Shown here one piece after another: positions 6,561-13,645 of a stretch of 26,392 nt of DNA. This DNA comes from Microbacterium sp. (GTDB lineage: Bacteria > Actinomycetota > Actinomycetes > Actinomycetales > Microbacteriaceae): positions 1-26,392 of the forward strand of contig DQHP01000147.1 of NCBI GenBank assembly GCA_003524435.1. The letters are read 5' to 3'. Every line of letters begins with the position of its first letter. Within the stretch, counting starts at the first letter, position 1. The position numbers and the translations under genes were made by a program. The notes beneath the pieces were generated by a model. That model had not been told where the DNA came from and searched no databases. It worked only from the letters and a program-made list of their open reading frames with translations.

Positions 6561-7934
6561 ATGACCAAGCTCAGGCTGGCCATCGTCGGGGCAGGCCCCG
6601 CAGGCATCTACGCGGCTGACATTCTGTTGAAGACAGAGCGTCCCTTCGACGTCTCCATCGACCTTTTCGAGAAGCTTCCCGCGCCCTATGGACTCGTGCG
6701 TTACGGAGTGGCCCCGGACCACCCCCGCATCAAGGGTGTCATCAATGCCCTGCGTGACGTGCTCGATCGGGGCGACATTCGCATCTTCGGCAACGTCCAC
6801 TTCGGCGAGGACATCACGCTCGATGACCTCAAGCAGCACTACAACGCCGTGATCTTCGCCACCGGCGCCGTGCGTGACACTCACCTCGACATTCCAGGAA
6901 TCGATGCCGAGGGCTCGTTCGGCGCAGCCGACTTCGTCAGCTGGTTCGACGGCCACCCCGATGTGCCGCGCGAGTGGCCGCTGGACGCAGAGTCCGTCGC
7001 TGTGCTCGGCAACGGCAACGTGGCGCTCGACGTCGCCCGCATGCTCGTCAAGCACGCAGAAGATCTGCTGCCCACCGAGATTTCCGACAACATCCACGCC
7101 GGGCTTGAGGCTTCGAAGGTCACCGACGTGCACGTCTTCGGTCGCCGCGGGCCAGCGCAGGTGAAGTTCACGCCTCTCGAGCTGCGTGAACTCGGTGAGC
7201 TGCGCGACGTCGACATGGTCGTCTATGACGAGGATTTCGACTATGACGAGGCGTCGCTTGCGGCCGTCGCAAGCAACAAGCAGGTCAAGGTCATCGACCG
7301 TATTCTGCAGCAGTGGCGCACCCGCCCCAGCGTGAACAACGCCGGTGGCGAAGCATCCCGTCGCCTTCATATGCACTTCTGGTCACGGCCGGTCGAGGTC
7401 AAAAAGGATGCTGACGGCAAGGTCGCGGCGATCGTCTACGAGCGCACCCAGTCCGATGGCTCAGGCGGTGTTAAGGGCACCGGAGAGATGCGCGAAGTTG
7501 CGATCGGTCAGTTGTACCGCGCGGTCGGCTACTTTGGGTCACCGCTGAAGGATGTCCCCTTCGATAAGCGTCACGGCGTGATTCCCAACCACGAGGGGCA
7601 GGTGCTGGCGAAGGATTCCAACCAGCGCGTGTCAGGCATCTATGCCACCGGCTGGATCAAGCGGGGCCCGGTGGGCCTCATCGGTCACACCAAGTCCGAC
7701 GCTATGGAGACCGTGCAGCATTTGGTCAACGACCAGGGCTCGTGGTGGCATCCGGAAGATCCGTCAGAAGAGGCGATCCCTGCTCTGCTGGAATCACGCG
7801 GAGTGAAGTGGACCGACCTTGACGGTTGGCACCGCCTTGATGAGCATGAGGTCGCCCTTGGCGCTCCGCACGGCCGTGCGCGTGTCAAGGTTGTGCCGCG
7901 CGATGAGATGTTGCGGGTCTCTCGCGGGGAGTGA
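6561..7934 (+). CDS. FprA-like ferredoxin/adrenodoxin-type NADP reductase
   Basis: A 457-residue flavoprotein that passes electrons between NADP(H) and ferredoxin. It has the N-terminal FAD loop V9-G10-A11-G12-P13-A14-G15, the adjacent P-Y-G-L-V-R-Y-G-V-A-P-D-H block, an NADP loop V148-L-G-N-G-N-V-A-L-D-V-A-R and the C-terminal G-W-I-K-R-G-P-x-G-x-I-G block typical of the adrenodoxin reductase/FprA group. Length agrees with that family. ATG 6561 follows AAAGGA by 5 nt. It is cytoplasmic. It may be co-transcribed with the prenyl synthase, and the next gene begins 17 nt after its stop with its own promoter box. The partner ferredoxin is not in the window. Confidence 0.93.
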   Translation: MTKLRLAIVGAGPAGIYAADILLKTERPFDVSIDLFEKLPAPYGLVRYGVAPDHPRIKGVINALRDVLDRGDIRIFGNVHFGEDITLDDLKQHYNAVIFATGAVRDTHLDIPGIDAEGSFGAADFVSWFDGHPDVPREWPLDAESVAVLGNGNVALDVARMLVKHAEDLLPTEISDNIHAGLEASKVTDVHVFGRRGPAQVKFTPLELRELGELRDVDMVVYDEDFDYDEASLAAVASNKQVKVIDRILQQWRTRPSVNNAGGEASRRLHMHFWSRPVEVKKDADGKVAAIVYERTQSDGSGGVKGTGEMREVAIGQLYRAVGYFGSPLKDVPFDKRHGVIPNHEGQVLAKDSNQRVSGIYATGWIKRGPVGLIGHTKSDAMETVQHLVNDQGSWWHPEDPSEEAIPALLESRGVKWTDLDGWHRLDEHEVALGAPHGRARVKVVPRDEMLRVSRGE

Positions 7935-7939
7935 CCCAG

Positions 7940-7945
7940 TAGCCT
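7940..7945 (+). promoter_or_regulatory. -10 box for leaderless hydrolase transcript
   Basis: TAGCCT ends 6 nt before ATG 7952, inside the 17-nt gap after the reductase gene. Confidence 0.55.
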
Positions 7946-7951
7946 GAAAGC

Positions 7952-9004
7952 ATGGCTGAGTGGGTTCGTGACGTCCTCGGTGACGAGTTCGAGCAGCTTA
8001 GGCTGCCGCTCGGAACGGATGCTGAGGGTGAGGTCGTCGCGACGCTGGTCCGCGCGCTTCCGACAGTGCGAGCGGTGCCCACCCGATGGGAGCGGATGCT
8101 ACGCCGTCTGCGCGGTGCTTCGATCAATGACGCTGCGCCGTTACTCGACGGCGTTGATGTGCTGTACGTGCACGGGTGGTCGGACTACTTCTTCCAGAAG
8201 CGGCTTGCACGGTTCTGGACAGCTCGCGGCGCGCGCTTTTACGCGCTGGACCTCCGCAAGTACGGACGCAGTCTGCGCGAGGGGCAGACGCCTGGCTACA
8301 TCGCTGACCTGGCGACCTATGACGAGGATATCGGGGCTGCGCTGGACGTGATGGGGGCGGAGTCCGCGAGCTCGAGCGATGGACGCCGGCTGGTGCTGAT
8401 GGGGCATTCGACAGGTGGGCTGGTGCTGAGTTTGTGGGCGTCGCGGCATCCGGACGTTGCCGATGCGCTCATCCTGAACTCGCCCTGGCTGGAGCTGCAA
8501 CTGGCACCGCTGCGTGCAGCGATCGCGCCCGTGGTCGAGTTGCAGGCGCGGTTGCGCCCACTGGACGCGGCTCCGCAGATCGATCTTGGCTTCTACGCGC
8601 GTGCACAGGCGGCTGTCGCCGATCCTGATGACCCGATGGATGTCAATCTCGAGTGGCGCCCGACGCATTCGATGCCGGTGCACGCAGGGTGGTTGCATGC
8701 GGTCATGGCGGGCCACCGCGCGGTCTCCGAGGGGTTGCGGCTCACTGTGCCGGTCTGCGTACTGCTTTCGGCCCGTTCCGCGCTTCCTACGCGCTGGTCG
8801 GACGAGTTGACCTCTGCGGACACCGTGCTCGTGATCGACTACATTGCCCGCGCGGCATTGAAGCTGGGGTCATCGGTGACAGTGGAGCGCATCGACGGCG
8901 CCCTTCACGATGTGTTCTTGTCACGCAAGGAAGCGCGCGATGAGGCCTATGCCCGGCTAGATCGCTGGGTCACTGGGTGGGCGGCGAGTTCTACCGGTAG
9001 TTGA
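7952..9004 (+). CDS. Alpha/beta hydrolase (lysophospholipase-like serine hydrolase)
   Basis: A 350-residue cytoplasmic alpha/beta hydrolase. The nucleophile elbow is G151-H152-S153-T-G-G. Likely acid and base are D296 (in V-L-V-I-D-Y) and H319 (G-A-L-H-D-V-F-L-S), and Y-V-H-G-W-S-D-Y near residue 70 forms the oxyanion region. This order and the ~30-residue C-terminal tail fit the monoacylglycerol lipase/lysophospholipase-like group. About 65 residues precede the core fold and resemble nothing I recognise. The natural ester is unknown. The start is set by a leaderless -10 box. The last 14 nt overlap the end of yajQ on the opposite strand. Confidence 0.85.
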   Translation: MAEWVRDVLGDEFEQLRLPLGTDAEGEVVATLVRALPTVRAVPTRWERMLRRLRGASINDAAPLLDGVDVLYVHGWSDYFFQKRLARFWTARGARFYALDLRKYGRSLREGQTPGYIADLATYDEDIGAALDVMGAESASSSDGRRLVLMGHSTGGLVLSLWASRHPDVADALILNSPWLELQLAPLRAAIAPVVELQARLRPLDAAPQIDLGFYARAQAAVADPDDPMDVNLEWRPTHSMPVHAGWLHAVMAGHRAVSEGLRLTVPVCVLLSARSALPTRWSDELTSADTVLVIDYIARAALKLGSSVTVERIDGALHDVFLSRKEARDEAYARLDRWVTGWAASSTGS

Positions 9005-9479
9005 TGAACTGCAGGTCGAGATCGAGGTCGCTGCCCTTGAGTAGCGCGATGATCGACTGAAGGTCGTCGCGGCTCTTGGACTGCACGCGCAGTTCGTCGC
9101 CCTGAATCTGGCTCTTGACCGACTTGGGGCCTTCATCGCGGATGATCTTGCTGATCTTCTTCGCGTTCTCTGAGGAGATGCCGTCTTTGAGGGTGGACAC
9201 GATGCGGTATTCCTTGCCGCTGGCGAAAGGTTCACCCGACTCAAGACTCTTCAATGAGATGCCGCGCTTGATCAGTTTGGTCTGCAGCACGTCGAGCACG
9301 GCCTTTGCCCGCTCTTCGGTGCCGGCCTTGATCAGGATGGACTCGCCGCTCCATTCCACAGACGAGCCGGTGCCCTTGAAGTCGTAGCGCTGCTCGATCT
9401 CTTTACGGGCCTGGTTGACGGCGTTTTCCGCCTCCTGGTGGTCGACCTTGCTCACAACGTCGAACGATGAATCTGCCAT
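8991..9479 (-). CDS. YajQ family nucleotide/cyclic di-GMP-binding protein
   Basis: A 162-residue YajQ/DUF520 protein, close to the usual 160-165. It starts with the characteristic M-A-D-S-S-F-D-V-V-S-K-V-D and has the paired R-Y-D-F-K-G-T and I-R-D-E-G-P-K-S-V-K-S-Q-I-Q-G-D blocks; the C-terminus D-L-Q-F-I-N-Y-R is also conserved. Some proteobacterial members bind cyclic di-GMP; whether actinobacterial ones do is open. ATG 9479 lies 6 nt from TAGACT on the minus strand, implying a leaderless mRNA. Its TAG stop is reached inside the end of the convergent hydrolase gene, so no room exists for a separate terminator. Confidence 0.95.
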   Translation of the reverse strand: MADSSFDVVSKVDHQEAENAVNQARKEIEQRYDFKGTGSSVEWSGESILIKAGTEERAKAVLDVLQTKLIKRGISLKSLESGEPFASGKEYRIVSTLKDGISSENAKKISKIIRDEGPKSVKSQIQGDELRVQSKSRDDLQSIIALLKGSDLDLDLQFINYR

Positions 9480-9485
9480 GGGGTC

Positions 9486-9491
9486 AGTCTA
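9486..9491 (-). promoter_or_regulatory. -10 box for leaderless yajQ transcript
   Basis: TAGACT on the minus strand ends 6 nt before ATG 9479. The LacI-like operator at 9518-9531 lies just upstream of where its -35 would be. Confidence 0.55.
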
Positions 9492-9517
9492 GCCAGCCTC
9501 ACTGTGGAACACATTTC

Positions 9518-9531
9518 TGAAAGCGCTTCCA
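9518..9531. promoter_or_regulatory. LacI-family-type operator O1
   Basis: TGAAAGCGCTTCCA is centred on the palindrome AAGCGCTT (9521-9528), the core expected of LacI/GalR-family operators. It lies 99 nt upstream of the second site at 9617, centre to centre, so repression by looping is possible. No LacI regulator gene is in the window. Confidence 0.6.
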
Positions 9532-9587
9532 CGCGACGGAATGCAGGTGGATGCTGTGTTACAGGTTGATATCAGCCACGCTATGCA

Positions 9588-9617
9588 TTGTGCGAAAGCG
9601 TCTCTTCGAGGCATACT
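9588..9617 (+). promoter_or_regulatory. Candidate sugar-operon promoter
   Basis: TTGTGC (9588-9593) and CATACT (9612-9617) are 18 nt apart. The start would fall near 9624, inside operator O2, consistent with repression by occlusion. A half-site-like GAAAGCG lies between the boxes. Confidence 0.5.
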
Positions 9618-9641
9618 GTAAGCGCTTGCAGGATTGCAAGC
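9617..9641. promoter_or_regulatory. Overlapping operators O2 and O3 (LacI/MalR type)
   Basis: TGTAAGCGCTTGCA (9617-9630) repeats the AAGCGCTT core of O1. It runs into a second inverted repeat, GCTTGCA-GGAT-TGCAAGC (9624-9641), resembling the CTTGCAG-type motif of streptomycete maltose promoters. Both lie over the predicted transcript start. Confidence 0.55.
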
Positions 9642-9669
9642 TCCACAGCATCGAGAGAGGCACACACCA

Positions 9670-10917
9670 ATGAAGGTGAACAAGCGGGGCATTATCGCGT
9701 TGGGCGCGATGGCCGCAATTTCTTCCCTGGCACTCGCGGGCTGCGCAAGCGGCGGCAGCGGATCAGGTGACGACAAATCGGGCGACGCCGAGTACACCGG
9801 CGAAATCACCGTCTGGGTAGACGCAGACCGCGCAGAAGTTCTGCAGGACGCTGCAGATGCATTCACCGCAGACACCGGCGTCGAGGTGAAGATGGTCCAG
9901 AAGGAATTCGGCGAGATCCGGGACCAGTTCATTCAGCAGGTTCCGACCGGTGAAGGCCCCGACGTCGTCGTTGGCGCGCACGACTGGCTTGGCACCCTCG
10001 TCACCAACGGTGTCGTCGCACCGGTAGAGCTCGGCGATCGCGCGAGCGAGTTCGAGCAGGTTTCCATCGACGCAATCAGCTACGAGGGCCAGACCTACGG
10101 TGTTCCCTACGCGATCGAGAACATCGCACTACTGCGCAACACTGACCTTGTTGCCGAAGCGCCCACCGACTACGACGACATGATCGCCAAGGGCAAGGCT
10201 GCCGGAGTCGACTACGCATTCCTCGTGGGCCTTGACCCCGAGGCCGCTGATCCTTACCACCTGTACCCGTTCCAGACCTCCTTCGATGCTCCGGTCTTCG
10301 GCACCGACGCAGACGGCGCATACGATCCCGCTGACCTGCAGATCGGCAACGACGGCGGCACGGCGTTTGCCTCCTGGTTGGGAGAGCAGGGTGCCGCCGG
10401 CATCCTCAACACCAACATCACTGGTGACCTCGCCAAGGAGAACTTCGTCTCGGGCAAGTCGCCGTTCTTCCTGACCGGCCCGTGGAATGCTCCCGCCGCC
10501 GTCGACGCAGGCCTCAACATCGCTGTCGACCCGATCCCGTCCGCGGGTGGCAGCGACGCACAGCCCTTCGCCGGTGTGCAGGGCTTCTTCCTCAGCTCGG
10601 AAAGCAAGAACCGCCTGGCCGCGAATGAGTTCATGGTGAACTACATCGGCAGTGAAGAGGTGCAGACCGCGCTGTACGAGGTAGGTGGACGTACCCCGGC
10701 GCTGACGGCAGCGTTCGAAGCAGCTGTCGATGCCGACCCGATCACCGCGGGCTTCGGCCAGGTCGGCGCGAACGCCGTTCCGATGCCGAGCATCCCTGAG
10801 ATGGGCGCTGTGTGGGAGTTCTGGGGTGTGACCGAGGCCGCAATCATCAACGGCTCCGGCGACCCGGCAGCGCTCTGGACCAAGATGGCCACTGACATTC
10901 AGGACGCCATCGGCTGA
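9670..10917 (+). CDS. ABC sugar transporter substrate-binding lipoprotein (maltose/maltodextrin type)
   Basis: A 415-residue extracytoplasmic binding protein of the CUT1 family. Residues 1-24 form a lipoprotein signal (M-K-V-N-K-R start, hydrophobic core, L22-A23-G24-C25), so the mature protein is anchored by lipid at C25. A Gly/Ser/Asp-rich linker leads into I-T-V-W-V-D, and G-V-P-Y-A-I-E-N-I-A-L follows, as in maltose/maltodextrin/cyclodextrin binding proteins. ATG 9670 is preferred over the in-frame ATG 9634, since it begins the signal peptide and AGAGG lies 9 nt upstream. It is the first gene of an operon with two permeases and a GH13 enzyme, which supports an alpha-glucan ligand. A stable stem-loop follows the stop. 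Confidence 0.92.
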   Translation: MKVNKRGIIALGAMAAISSLALAGCASGGSGSGDDKSGDAEYTGEITVWVDADRAEVLQDAADAFTADTGVEVKMVQKEFGEIRDQFIQQVPTGEGPDVVVGAHDWLGTLVTNGVVAPVELGDRASEFEQVSIDAISYEGQTYGVPYAIENIALLRNTDLVAEAPTDYDDMIAKGKAAGVDYAFLVGLDPEAADPYHLYPFQTSFDAPVFGTDADGAYDPADLQIGNDGGTAFASWLGEQGAAGILNTNITGDLAKENFVSGKSPFFLTGPWNAPAAVDAGLNIAVDPIPSAGGSDAQPFAGVQGFFLSSESKNRLAANEFMVNYIGSEEVQTALYEVGGRTPALTAAFEAAVDADPITAGFGQVGANAVPMPSIPEMGAVWEFWGVTEAAIINGSGDPAALWTKMATDIQDAIG

Positions 10918-10971
10918 TCGAGCACAGCTGCGGGGTGGTGTCTGAACCGGACGCCACCCCGCCACGCTCGA
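10918..10971 (+). promoter_or_regulatory. Intercistronic stem-loop between binding protein and permease genes
   Basis: Starting right after the stop, TCGAGC (10918-10923) pairs with GCTCGA (10966-10971). A 13-bp inner stem GCGGGGTGGTGTC (10930-10942) pairs with 10950-10962 (one G-U pair) around a 7-nt loop. No T run follows, so it is more likely a 3' end stabiliser or partial attenuator that keeps binding-protein mRNA in excess than a full terminator. Confidence 0.75.
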
Positions 10972-10998
10972 CCGCGACCATACAAACCAGGGATGCAA

Positions 10999-12621
10999 AT
11001 GACCACGCCGACCACTGAAACGAGCGACTCCGTCGACACGGCGTCGCCCAGTCGCAATTCCCGTCGCGCCGCGCGCATTGCAGAATCTGCCAGCGTCGGC
11101 TGGAAGCTGATGCTCTTCAAGGTCGTCATGCTGGGGCTCATCGACGCCCTGGCGCTGTACGCGATCTTTGTGCTCATCCAGAGCGGCCAGTGGATTCCGG
11201 CGATTATCGTCTTCGCCGTCACGGCCTTTGCGAACTGGATCTACTTCAGCCGAGGAAACCTGCCGGCGAAATACCTGGTGCCCGGCCTCATCTTTCTCTT
11301 CGTCTTCCAGATCTTCGCCGCCGTCTACACCGGCTACATCGCCTTCACGAACTACGGCACCGGCCACAACAGCGACAAGGACAGCGCCGTCAACTCGCTG
11401 ATGCTGTCAGCGCAGGAGCGAGTCCCCGACTCGCCCGCCTATGGTTTGACCGTCGTTGAGCAGCTCGGCCAGTTCTCGTTCTTGGTCACCGCGCCCGACG
11501 GGGACGTCTCCATCGGCGGCGAAGAGCGACCGCTTGAGCGCGTGAACGACGCAGAGATGGACGGCGATAAGGCCGTCGCACTCCCCGGCTACAACACCCT
11601 TGGGTTCGCTCAGATCGTGCAGAACCAGGGCGTCATCGCCGATCTGGTTGTGCCGCTCAGCGACGACCCAAATGACGGAACACTGCGTACGCCGGACGGT
11701 TCGATGGCCTACGTCTACGTCTCCAAGCTCGTCTTCGACGAGACCGCTGACACGATGACCGATACTCGCAGCGGCATCGTCTACTCCGACATCGGTACTG
11801 GCGCATTCACCGCCGATGACGGCACCGAACTCAAGCCAGGGTGGCAGATCAATGTCGGCGTCGACAACTTCGTCCGCGCCTTCAGTGAGCAGTCCATTCG
11901 CGGACCGTTCCTCTCCGTCCTCCTGTGGACCTTCGTCTTCGCCTTCCTCTCGGTCTTTACCTGCTTCGCACTCGGGCTGTTTCTGGCAGTCGTGTTCAAT
12001 GACTCGAAGATGAAATCGAAGAAGTATTACCGGGTGCTGATGATCCTCCCGTACGCATTCCCCGGGTTCCTGTCGGCTTTGGTCTGGGCAGGGATGATGA
12101 ACCAGGAGTTCGGCTTCCTTAACGTCGTGCTGTTCGGCGGGGCGGAGATTCCCTGGCTTACTGACGCGTTGCTGGCGAAGATCAGCATCCTGTTAGTCAA
12201 CCTCTGGCTCGGCTTCCCCTACATGTTCCTGATCTGTACAGGTGCTCTCCAGTCGATTCCGGACGATGTGCAAGAGGCCGCACGCGTTGACGGCGCCAAC
12301 GCCTGGCAGGTGTTCCGCTCGATCAAGCTGCCGTTGCTGTTCGTCTCGGTGGCTCCGCTGCTGATTTCGTCGTTTGCGTTCAACTTCAACAACTTCAGCC
12401 TCATCTATATGCTCACCGGCGGCGGGCCGCGTGACGCGAGTGCGAGCGTGAACGTCGGCGAGACAGACATTCTGATCACCCTGGTATACAAGGTCGCCTT
12501 CGTCGGTTCGAATGCCGACTATGGCCTTGCCAGTGCGTTCTCCATCATTATTTTCATCCTCGTCGCGACGATCTCAGTGATCGCCTTCCGACGGACCAAG
12601 GCGCTCGAGGAGCTGAACTGA
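10999..12621 (+). CDS. ABC sugar transporter permease, MalF type
   Basis: A 540-residue CUT1 permease subunit. Two N-terminal helices (about residues 35-80) precede a third at P-G-L-I-F-L-F-V-F-Q, then a long extracytoplasmic insert of roughly 180 residues, as in MalF, then the core helices. The EAA loop for the ATPase reads E-A-A-R-V-D-G-A-N-A-W-Q-V-F, followed by P-L-L. ATG 10999 is preferred to ATG 10993, because AGGGA (10989-10993) is then correctly spaced. It lies 81 nt after the binding-protein gene, across the stem-loop, and only 1 nt before the second permease gene. The ATPase partner is not encoded here. Confidence 0.93.
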   Translation: MTTPTTETSDSVDTASPSRNSRRAARIAESASVGWKLMLFKVVMLGLIDALALYAIFVLIQSGQWIPAIIVFAVTAFANWIYFSRGNLPAKYLVPGLIFLFVFQIFAAVYTGYIAFTNYGTGHNSDKDSAVNSLMLSAQERVPDSPAYGLTVVEQLGQFSFLVTAPDGDVSIGGEERPLERVNDAEMDGDKAVALPGYNTLGFAQIVQNQGVIADLVVPLSDDPNDGTLRTPDGSMAYVYVSKLVFDETADTMTDTRSGIVYSDIGTGAFTADDGTELKPGWQINVGVDNFVRAFSEQSIRGPFLSVLLWTFVFAFLSVFTCFALGLFLAVVFNDSKMKSKKYYRVLMILPYAFPGFLSALVWAGMMNQEFGFLNVVLFGGAEIPWLTDALLAKISILLVNLWLGFPYMFLICTGALQSIPDDVQEAARVDGANAWQVFRSIKLPLLFVSVAPLLISSFAFNFNNFSLIYMLTGGGPRDASASVNVGETDILITLVYKVAFVGSNADYGLASAFSIIIFILVATISVIAFRRTKALEELN

Positions 12622-12622
12622 C

Positions 12623-13558
12623 ATGACCACCACGCGTGCAGATTCCACGTCGACGATCGTCACCCAGGATGCCGGCGTCCCCGGCGCTGCGAAGGCACCT
12701 CGGCGTCCGTTCAAGAAGTACTTCCGCGAAACCGGATGGCGCCACATCGTTGGCATCATCGTCGGCGCGTTCGCACTGTTTCCCCTGCTGTACATCATCA
12801 GCGCATCACTAAACCCCGGCGGAACCCTGCTGACGGCGAATTCACTGTTCAGCAACTTCAGCCTCGATAGCTATGCGACGCTGTTCCAGAGCCCGCGGCA
12901 TCCCTATGGCGCATGGTTCATGAATACCCTGATCATCGGGCTGGTCACTGCCGCAGGCACCGTGCTGCTGGGCGCTCTGGCGGCATATTCCTTTTCGCGC
13001 ATGCGCTTCACCGGCCGCCGGTTCAGTCTCACCGCGCTGCTGGTGGTGCAGATGTTCCCGCAGATGCTGGCGATGGTCGCGATCTTCTTGCTGATGGTCT
13101 CAATCGGCGATATCTTCCCCGCCATCGGGCTCAACTCGCGCATTGGCCTCATCATGATCTATCTCGGCGGAGCGCTCGGAGCCAACACCTACCTGATGTA
13201 CGGATTCTTCAATACAGTTCCGGCATCCATCGACGAGGCCGCGAAGATCGATGGCGCCGGTCACGCTCGCATCTTCTTCACGATTATTCTGCGCCTGGTC
13301 GCGCCGATCCTCGCCGTGGTCGGGTTGCTGAGCTTCATCGGCACCTCCAGTGAGTTCATCCTCGCGAGCGTCATCCTCATCGATCCAGAGCAGCAGACAC
13401 TCGCCGTCGGACTGTACAAATTTGTCTCGGATGAGTTCTCCAAGAACTGGAGCGTCTTCGGCGCGGGCGCTGTGCTCGCCGCGGTGTTGCCGGTTGCGCT
13501 CTTCCTCGCGCTGCAGAAGTACATCGTCGGCGGCCTCACGGCCGGTAGCGTGAAGTAA
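12623..13558 (+). CDS. ABC sugar transporter permease, MalG type
   Basis: A 311-residue CUT1 permease subunit with about six helices. The first is around residues 38-60 after a basic cytoplasmic start, and the family N-P-G-G-T-L-L segment follows. The EAA loop is D-E-A-A-K-I-D-G-A-G-H-A-R-I-F, then L-R-L-V-A-P-I. The C-terminus Q-K-Y-I-V-G-G-L-T-A-G-S-V-K matches MalG proteins very closely, which supports a maltose/maltodextrin role. ATG 12623 follows GAGGAG by about 10 nt and is separated from the malF-type stop by one base, so the two subunits are made together. The 87 nt to the next gene hold a chance 9-codon ORF and the next ribosome binding site. Confidence 0.93.
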   Translation: MTTTRADSTSTIVTQDAGVPGAAKAPRRPFKKYFRETGWRHIVGIIVGAFALFPLLYIISASLNPGGTLLTANSLFSNFSLDSYATLFQSPRHPYGAWFMNTLIIGLVTAAGTVLLGALAAYSFSRMRFTGRRFSLTALLVVQMFPQMLAMVAIFLLMVSIGDIFPAIGLNSRIGLIMIYLGGALGANTYLMYGFFNTVPASIDEAAKIDGAGHARIFFTIILRLVAPILAVVGLLSFIGTSSEFILASVILIDPEQQTLAVGLYKFVSDEFSKNWSVFGAGAVLAAVLPVALFLALQKYIVGGLTAGSVK

Positions 13559-13645
13559 AGACACAATTAGAGGGCTCTGTCATGGCATCCGGCCGTGCAA
13601 CCACGTCGTAAGGCGGCGGCTGCCGCATCCGCAGAAAGGCATGAC

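Noticed and set aside
4944..7376. 810-codon open frame on the minus strand
   Set aside because: It lies antisense across menG, the prenyl synthase and the reductase, all with intact family motifs. Long antisense frames are common in high-GC DNA, and its translation shows no domain.
13582..13611. 9-codon ORF (MASGRATTS) with AGAGGG before the GH13 gene
   Set aside because: Too short, with no overlap or coupling to the GH13 start and no run of regulatory codons.
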